A stretch of DNA of 9,697 nucleotides, taken from contig VFKW01000137.1 in the NCBI GenBank assembly GCA_009885355.1, positions 1 to 9,697 on the forward strand, given 5' to 3'. Each line of letters begins with the position of its first letter. Within the stretch, counting starts at the first letter, position 1. Origin of the DNA: Candidatus Berkelbacteria bacterium (GTDB lineage: Bacteria; Patescibacteriota; UBA1384; VFKW01). Under the pieces are notes generated by a model. It was given only the letters and a program-made list of their open reading frames with translations, did no database searches and was not told the origin of the DNA. A program made the translations under genes and the position numbers. Below are positions 5,952-9,697 of this stretch, piece by piece.

Positions 5952-6905
5952 ATGAAAAAAATACTTATTTTTATTATATTTTTTATCTTAGGTTTTAGTT
6001 TTTTTGGTATATATAAAACGCAAGCGCAAGAGATTGAAAGTGTAAATGACCATATCACGGTCACGCCGGCGAAATTTGAAATCTGGGGCGACCAGGGGCA
6101 AATGGTGACACAGGCGCTTCGATTGACAAATGAGGATAATGAGCCGGTAATTTTGGCACTCAGTGTTGAAAAACTTGAAACTTCAGGAGAAAGCGGGATA
6201 GTTGTTATGCCCCAAGGTGACCCCCGAGCGACGAATGACTTGCCAAAATGGATAATGTTCAAACAAAATGGCTTGGAATTTAAGGCAAAAGAAACCAGAG
6301 TGATAACTTTTAATATTGATGTACCCAAAGAGGCTAAATCCGGTGGGCATTATGCAACCATCATCATCAGCTCAGAACATTTGAATAAAAAAGTCGGGGA
6401 ATCATCTGGATCGACAAAAGTGGCTTCAATTGTATTATTAAGCGTGGTCGGAGATATCGTCGATGAGGCGAAAATTTCCACATTTACAATTAAAAGGGAA
6501 ACTGGAAACAAAAACTTCGACCTCAATTTGAGAATGAAAAATACCGGCAATAATCATATAAAACCAGAAGGGACAATAGTTGTTACAAATTTAATGGGAA
6601 CGCAGATCGATGAAATCCCACTTGAGGGTGAGACAATTTTGCCAAATATGACAAAAAAAATGGTGACTGCGTGGGATCCACAAAGATTTTTATTTGGCCG
6701 GTACTCTGCCACTATAGTTTTGAAATACGGCTTTGACAGCAAGCAGACACTGACCACAAGCAGTAGTTTTTGGGTAATAAATTGGTATTTAATATTCTTA
6801 ATTTTGCTACTACTTGGATCTCTGGTATATTATTTGAGAAAATATAGGAAATCTATACTATTAGCTATTAAAAATTTCCCTAAATATGTTAGAAAAGCTA
6901 AATAA
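5952..6905 (+). CDS. DUF916/WxLIP-like surface protein with C-terminal membrane anchor
   Basis: The product is 317 residues. An N-terminal signal peptide (MKKILIF then a Phe/Ile-rich core) likely ends after A-Q-A near residue 25. The first beta domain (about 33-124) starts I-T-V-T-P-A-K-F-E and contains L-R-L-T-N and W-I-M-F. The P-K-E-A-K-S-G-G-H-Y-A-T-I-I segment (125-138) matches the conserved turn of DUF916/WxL-interacting proteins (Pro...Gly-Gly-x-Tyr). A second beta domain (about 155-262) has the M-K-N-T-G-N-N-H-I-K-P-E-G-T strand pair typical of the family. A transmembrane helix at about 277-295 and a Lys/Arg-rich tail anchor it, leaving the body outside. In Firmicutes, WxLIP proteins bind peptidoglycan and WxL-domain partners. 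Candidate partners here are the two secreted paralogs at 2-1553, though they are not in the same operon. No clear promoter or Shine-Dalgarno site was found. Family call is by motif only. Confidence 0.8.
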   Translation: MKKILIFIIFFILGFSFFGIYKTQAQEIESVNDHITVTPAKFEIWGDQGQMVTQALRLTNEDNEPVILALSVEKLETSGESGIVVMPQGDPRATNDLPKWIMFKQNGLEFKAKETRVITFNIDVPKEAKSGGHYATIIISSEHLNKKVGESSGSTKVASIVLLSVVGDIVDEAKISTFTIKRETGNKNFDLNLRMKNTGNNHIKPEGTIVVTNLMGTQIDEIPLEGETILPNMTKKMVTAWDPQRFLFGRYSATIVLKYGFDSKQTLTTSSSFWVINWYLIFLILLLLGSLVYYLRKYRKSILLAIKNFPKYVRKAK

Positions 6906-6946
6906 GCTGGTAAGCTAATAAGCTAATAAGAATTAAGCAATAAGCT
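6903..6946. repeat. TAAGC micro-repeat tract 2
   Basis: Units of about eight bases follow each other (TAAGCTGG, TAAGCTAA, TAAGCTAA, TAAGAAT, TAAGCAA, TAAGCTGA). The tract begins with the stop codon of the DUF916-like gene. TAAGAATTAAGCAATAAGC recurs at 7107-7143, so this tract and tract 3 bracket the palindromic repeat between them. Confidence 0.8.
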
Positions 6947-6968
6947 GAGGGGGTATCTACCCACGCAC

Positions 6969-7083
6969 CGTCATCCCGGAAGCGGTTGGCACCCGATATC
7001 CGGGATCTATTTATTAAGTTTCCTGGATTCCCTGCCTGCCGGCAGGCAGGCGGTTCTGGGAACCCTTCCCGACCGGAATGACA
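6969..7083. repeat. Palindromic intergenic repeat with GTCATCCCGG / CCGGAATGAC ends
   Basis: CGTCATCCCGG (6969-6979) is the imperfect reverse complement of CCGGAATGACA (7073-7083), giving roughly 115 bp with short terminal inverted repeats. A sub-hairpin joins TCATCCCGG near 6971 to CCGGGATC near 7000. The interior includes the perfect 20-bp palindrome at 7031-7050. The right part is shared with 3503-3588 in inverted orientation, and 14 bases of the left end recur at 9684-9697. This resembles REP/MITE-type repeats; no coding capacity. Confidence 0.75.
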
Positions 7084-7099
7084 ACTGGAAGGGGATATT
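7014..7099 (+). repeat. 86-bp repeat, inverted partner of 3503-3588
   Basis: It matches the reverse complement of 3503-3588 at 83 of 86 bases, the differences being single transitions near the two ends. It includes the perfect palindrome at 7031-7050 and overlaps the element at 6969-7083, extending 16 bp past its right end. The pair bracket the genes at 3675-5528 and 5952-6905. Confidence 0.92.
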
Positions 7100-7106
7100 T
7101 GCACAC

Positions 7107-7143
7107 AGTAAGCTGGTAAGAATTAAGCAATAAGCAATAAGCT
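7107..7143. repeat. TAAGC micro-repeat tract 3
   Basis: The tract reads AGTAAGCTGG then TAAGAATTAAGCAATAAGC and a further AATAAGC, sharing 19 bases exactly with tract 2. It lies 15 bp beyond the tandem TAA stop codons of valS. Confidence 0.8.
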
Positions 7144-7157
7144 GGAGGGGTCGCTTA

Positions 7158-9593
7158 TTATTCTTTGATGGTGATTTTTAGATCTGGAGAGAGGGTTGTT
7201 TCGCCTTTGCCGGCGGTTATTTTTTGAAATGATAAGACAGCTTTTAGTAGATCAGTATAATTTTTGGCGTCGTCATTGGTCATCTCAACTATAAGTTCGG
7301 ATAATTCTTTTTTTATAGAATAATTTTTAGAAGCTTTATATTTTCGGACCTCCTGAACGATCAGAAGAATGTCGGAAAATTTTAATTCCTGATCGTTTAT
7401 GAGCAAGCCTTTTTCAACCTGAGGCAACTGGGTTAAATGAATACTGATGTTTTTATCTTGATTGATAAAGTAAAGCTGGTAGATCTCTTCGGTGATAAAT
7501 GGCATGATCGGAGCGAAAAGCTGCAGGATATTGTAAAGAGCCTTATAAAGTGTCCATTTGGCGGCTGCCTTTGACTCTTCGGAAGTATTTTCATCATAAA
7601 GGCGGTATTTGACGAACTCTAAATAGTTGTCACAAAATTTATCCCAGAAGAAACTATTGACGGCGTCTTTGGCTTTGGCGTATTCATAAACGGAGAAATT
7701 CTTATGATAGGCTTTGATGGTTTTTTGAAGCTCGGATAAAATCCAGCGATCAGCAGGTTCGAGATGTTGATTGTCTGAATCTTGGAATTGATATTCTTCA
7801 AGATGTGAGATGACAAATTTTGAGGCGTTCCAGAGCTTGGTAATGGTGCGCTTGCCGACTTTGACTTCTTCTTCATTGTAGCGCAGATTTTGCCCGAGAG
7901 TGGATTCGGCGGACCAGTAGCGCAAGGCATCGGCAGAATATTTTTCAATAATTTTTTCTGGTTCGACAAAATTTCCAAGAGATTTGGAGATCTTGCGGCC
8001 TTTTTCGTCCAAGCCCCAGCCTGAAATCATAACGTCGTTCCAAGGCAGGGAGTCGGTATGATAATGGGATTTGACAATAGTATAGAAAAGCCAGGTACGA
8101 ATTATCTCAAAAGCTTGAACACGCAAGCTCATAGGATAGATCTTGGCCATGAGATTTTTATCACTCGGATATTGCCAATTGGCATTGATCAATGGAGTTA
8201 AGGAGGATGTCATCCAAGTGTCCATGACGTCGTGTTCTGGACGCAATTTTTTGGAGCCACATTTGGAACAACCATTTTTGGGAGCAGCTAAGCTGGTCGG
8301 ATCAACAGGCAATTCGTCATCAGATGGCAAAACGATCTGACCACAATCATCGCAATACCAAACTGGAAATGGGACGCCATAATAGCGCTGGCGAGAAATG
8401 CACCAGTCCCATTTGAGTCCATCGATCCAAGCGTCGAATTTTGATTTCATGAATTTGGGATACCAGTTGAGCTCGTCTCCACGTTTGATCCAGTCCGCTT
8501 TATGATCGACGACATTGATAAACCATTGAGGAGTGACGATAAATTCTGCGATGGTGCCGCAGCGCTCGTGGACGTTACAGACGTTGGAAATGGCGTCTTG
8601 TTTGACAAGATTTTCTTTCAAATCCTCTAAAATCTGTTTTCTAGCTTCATTGATCTTTAAACCAGCATAATCCCCTGCTTTGTCTGTCAAACGTCCGGCT
8701 TTGTCAAAGACAATTCTAGTTTCTAGTGAATCACGCTTCCATCTTTCAATATCCTCGCCATCACCAAAAGTGCAAACCATCATGAGGCCGGTGCCAAAGG
8801 CAGGGTCGACATTGTCGTCGGATAATACCGGAACTTCATAATTAAAAATCGGCACTTTGGCTTTCTTGCCAATATATTTGGCAAAACGAGGGTCTTTGGA
8901 ATTGGTATAGAGGGCGACGCAGGCGGGCAATAATTCGGGCCTGGTGGTGGCAATCGGGGCGGTTGTGCCATCTTCAAATTTAAAATCTATATAGTTTAAA
9001 AAAGTGTTTTGCTCCAGATCGTCGAGATCGGATTGGGCAAGGGCGGTCTGGCATTTAGGGCACCAAATAACCGGACCTTCTTTGTGTTCGATGAGGCCTT
9101 TTTGAAAAAGATCGATAAAAGAGCGTTGGCTGGTGCGCTGGCAATGCTCATTGATAGTACTGTAAAGCAAGGACCAGTCGACGCTGACGCCCAGGCTTTG
9201 CCAAAACTTTTTGTAGGTTTCGCCGCCTTCTTTGGTGGCTTGTAAACAAAGATCAATAAATTCTTTTTTGGAAGTATGGGATTTATCAATTTTATATTTT
9301 TTTTCAACAAATCTTTCAGTTGGCAGGCCGTTATCGTCAAAGCCCATCGGATAAAAGACATTGAATCCCATCATGCGTTTGTAGCGAACGACGAATTCGG
9401 CCTGAGTATAGCTCATGGCGTGGCCGACGTGCAGGTGGGAAGCAGAGACATATGGCGGAGGCGTGTCGATGGAAAAAACTTCTTTTTGGGAGGCAGGATC
9501 ATATTTGTAAATCTGATTGTCTTCCCAAAATTGTTGCCAGTATTTTTCGCGCAGGGTAAAATCGTAATTTTTTAGTTCATTAATATTTGCCAT
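7158..9593 (-). CDS. valS: Valyl-tRNA synthetase, archaeal/Rickettsia type
   Basis: The product is 811 residues, within the 800-870 range of archaeal-type ValRS and shorter than E. coli ValS (951). It charges tRNA-Val with valine and edits threonyl errors in the cytoplasm. The class I signature is H-V-G-H at 55-58 after P-P-P-Y-V-S-A-S; the second is K-I-S-K-S at 534-538. The CP1 editing domain shows A-T-T-R-P-E (215-220) and G-T-G-L-M-M-V-C-T-F-G-D (267-278). That motif and FYPMGFDDNGLPTER are typical of the archaeal/Rickettsiales branch. Cys pairs at 178/181, 414/417 and 442/445 look like zinc-binding knuckles. W-D-W-C-I-S-R-Q-R-Y-Y-G (395-406) is the usual catalytic-core segment. An anticodon-binding helical domain covers about 610-720. 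The long C-terminal coiled-coil arm of standard bacterial ValS is missing or very short. Start ATG 9593 is fixed by AAAGGA five bases upstream. The gene ends with tandem TAA codons. Confidence 0.97.
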   Translation of the reverse strand: MANINELKNYDFTLREKYWQQFWEDNQIYKYDPASQKEVFSIDTPPPYVSASHLHVGHAMSYTQAEFVVRYKRMMGFNVFYPMGFDDNGLPTERFVEKKYKIDKSHTSKKEFIDLCLQATKEGGETYKKFWQSLGVSVDWSLLYSTINEHCQRTSQRSFIDLFQKGLIEHKEGPVIWCPKCQTALAQSDLDDLEQNTFLNYIDFKFEDGTTAPIATTRPELLPACVALYTNSKDPRFAKYIGKKAKVPIFNYEVPVLSDDNVDPAFGTGLMMVCTFGDGEDIERWKRDSLETRIVFDKAGRLTDKAGDYAGLKINEARKQILEDLKENLVKQDAISNVCNVHERCGTIAEFIVTPQWFINVVDHKADWIKRGDELNWYPKFMKSKFDAWIDGLKWDWCISRQRYYGVPFPVWYCDDCGQIVLPSDDELPVDPTSLAAPKNGCSKCGSKKLRPEHDVMDTWMTSSLTPLINANWQYPSDKNLMAKIYPMSLRVQAFEIIRTWLFYTIVKSHYHTDSLPWNDVMISGWGLDEKGRKISKSLGNFVEPEKIIEKYSADALRYWSAESTLGQNLRYNEEEVKVGKRTITKLWNASKFVISHLEEYQFQDSDNQHLEPADRWILSELQKTIKAYHKNFSVYEYAKAKDAVNSFFWDKFCDNYLEFVKYRLYDENTSEESKAAAKWTLYKALYNILQLFAPIMPFITEEIYQLYFINQDKNISIHLTQLPQVEKGLLINDQELKFSDILLIVQEVRKYKASKNYSIKKELSELIVEMTNDDAKNYTDLLKAVLSFQKITAGKGETTLSPDLKITIKE

Positions 9594-9598
9594 TTTGA

Positions 9599-9604
9599 TC
9601 CTTT
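9599..9604 (-). promoter_or_regulatory. Shine-Dalgarno site of valS
   Basis: AAAGGA on the minus strand lies five bases before the ATG at 9593. It is the only convincing ribosome binding site seen in front of a gene in this window and fixes the valS start. Confidence 0.8.
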
Positions 9605-9614
9605 ACTTTTTTAT

Positions 9615-9643
9615 ATTATACAGGACTTCAGGCGAATTTTCAA
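9615..9643 (-). promoter_or_regulatory. Strong sigma70-type promoter of valS
   Basis: On the minus strand TTGAAA (9643-9638) is followed by exactly 17 bases and a perfect TATAAT (9620-9615). The predicted +1 near 9608 gives a leader of about 15 nt containing AAAGGA. The leader is too short for a T-box or other riboswitch. Confidence 0.85.
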
Positions 9644-9683
9644 TCGAGAAATATAAAAACTAGAACCAGATGAAAATCCATAT

Positions 9684-9697
9684 CGTCATCCCGGAAG
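9684..9697. repeat. Start of another dispersed repeat copy, cut by the window end
   Basis: CGTCATCCCGGAAG is identical to 6969-6982, the left end of the palindromic intergenic element. The rest of the copy would lie beyond the window. Confidence 0.6.

Noticed and set aside
5761..5955. 64-residue plus-strand open frame across the inverted-repeat element
   Set aside because: Its translation contains the NLPAGRQG string produced by the palindromic repeat in many genomes, and it spans both arms of the element. It has no ribosome site and overlaps the next start.
6898..7104. 68-residue minus-strand open frame
   Set aside because: It is made of repeat sequence (PPACRQAGNPG-type translation) and TAAGC tract, with no family resemblance.
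5656..7143. Possible CRISPR array in the TAAGC tracts
   Set aside because: Units are only about 7-9 bases, variable and contiguous, with no regular unique spacers and no cas genes.
8996..9575. Open frames on both strands inside valS
   Set aside because: valS is intact and recognisable throughout; these are out-of-frame or antisense readings.
444..9593. Recoded TGA (glycine) genetic code of Gracilibacteria/SR1
   Set aside because: All genes read through without in-frame TGA and end in TAA or TAG, so the standard bacterial code suffices here. Absence of TGA stops is weak evidence with so few genes.
9594..9614. T-box or riboswitch in the valS leader
   Set aside because: The leader predicted from the strong promoter is about 15 nt, too short for any such structure.

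Overview
The window looks like a fragment of a Candidate Phyla Radiation (Patescibacteria) genome, probably a Parcubacteria- or Microgenomates-like lineage. The signs are moderately AT-rich DNA, envelope genes of poorly characterised families, a palindromic CCTGCCTGCC/GGCAGGCAGG intergenic repeat, AATTTAA and TAAGC micro-repeats, and an archaeal/Rickettsia-type valyl-tRNA synthetase. TGA is not used as a sense codon, so the recoded Gracilibacteria/SR1 code is not indicated. Lineage is inferred from style, not from a marker gene.

Layout. 1-352: the 3' end of a secreted beta-rich surface protein, closed by a clean intrinsic terminator (370-397). 450-1553 (+): a full-length paralog with a signal peptide and the same C-terminal signature, with its own promoter. 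1554-1754: short repeats. 1755-3422 (-): a five-helix membrane protein with a CACHE-like sensor region and a cohesin-like C-terminal domain, both predicted outside the cell. 3423-3674: an intergenic palindromic repeat. 3675-5528 (-): a single-pass protein with a long cytoplasmic coiled coil and Pro/Glu/Lys-rich linker and a small outer domain. 5529-5951: a 423-bp divergent intergenic region with a promoter, two DnaA-box-like sites, TAAGC repeats, GC hairpins and a 164-bp MITE-like inverted-repeat element. 5952-6905 (+): a DUF916/WxLIP-like surface protein with a C-terminal anchor. 6906-7157: repeats, including a near-identical inverted copy of the one at 3503-3588. 7158-9593 (-): valS with a textbook promoter and Shine-Dalgarno site. 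The window ends inside the start of another repeat copy (9684-9697).

How the genes may work together. Apart from valS, every gene encodes an envelope or surface protein. The two paralogous secreted proteins and the DUF916-like protein recall the WxL/WxLIP surface system of Firmicutes, although the family link for the paralogs is inferred. The membrane proteins at 1755-3422 and 3675-5528 place sensor-like and binding-like domains outside a single membrane.

Three promoters (415-443, 3427-3456, 5537-5565) sit so close to their genes that transcription should begin at, or within a few bases of, the start codon. This implies leaderless mRNAs and moves two starts to the second in-frame ATG. valS instead has a 15-nt leader with AAAGGA. 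The two 86-bp inverted repeats (83/86 identical) bracket about 3.4 kb and could permit inversion.
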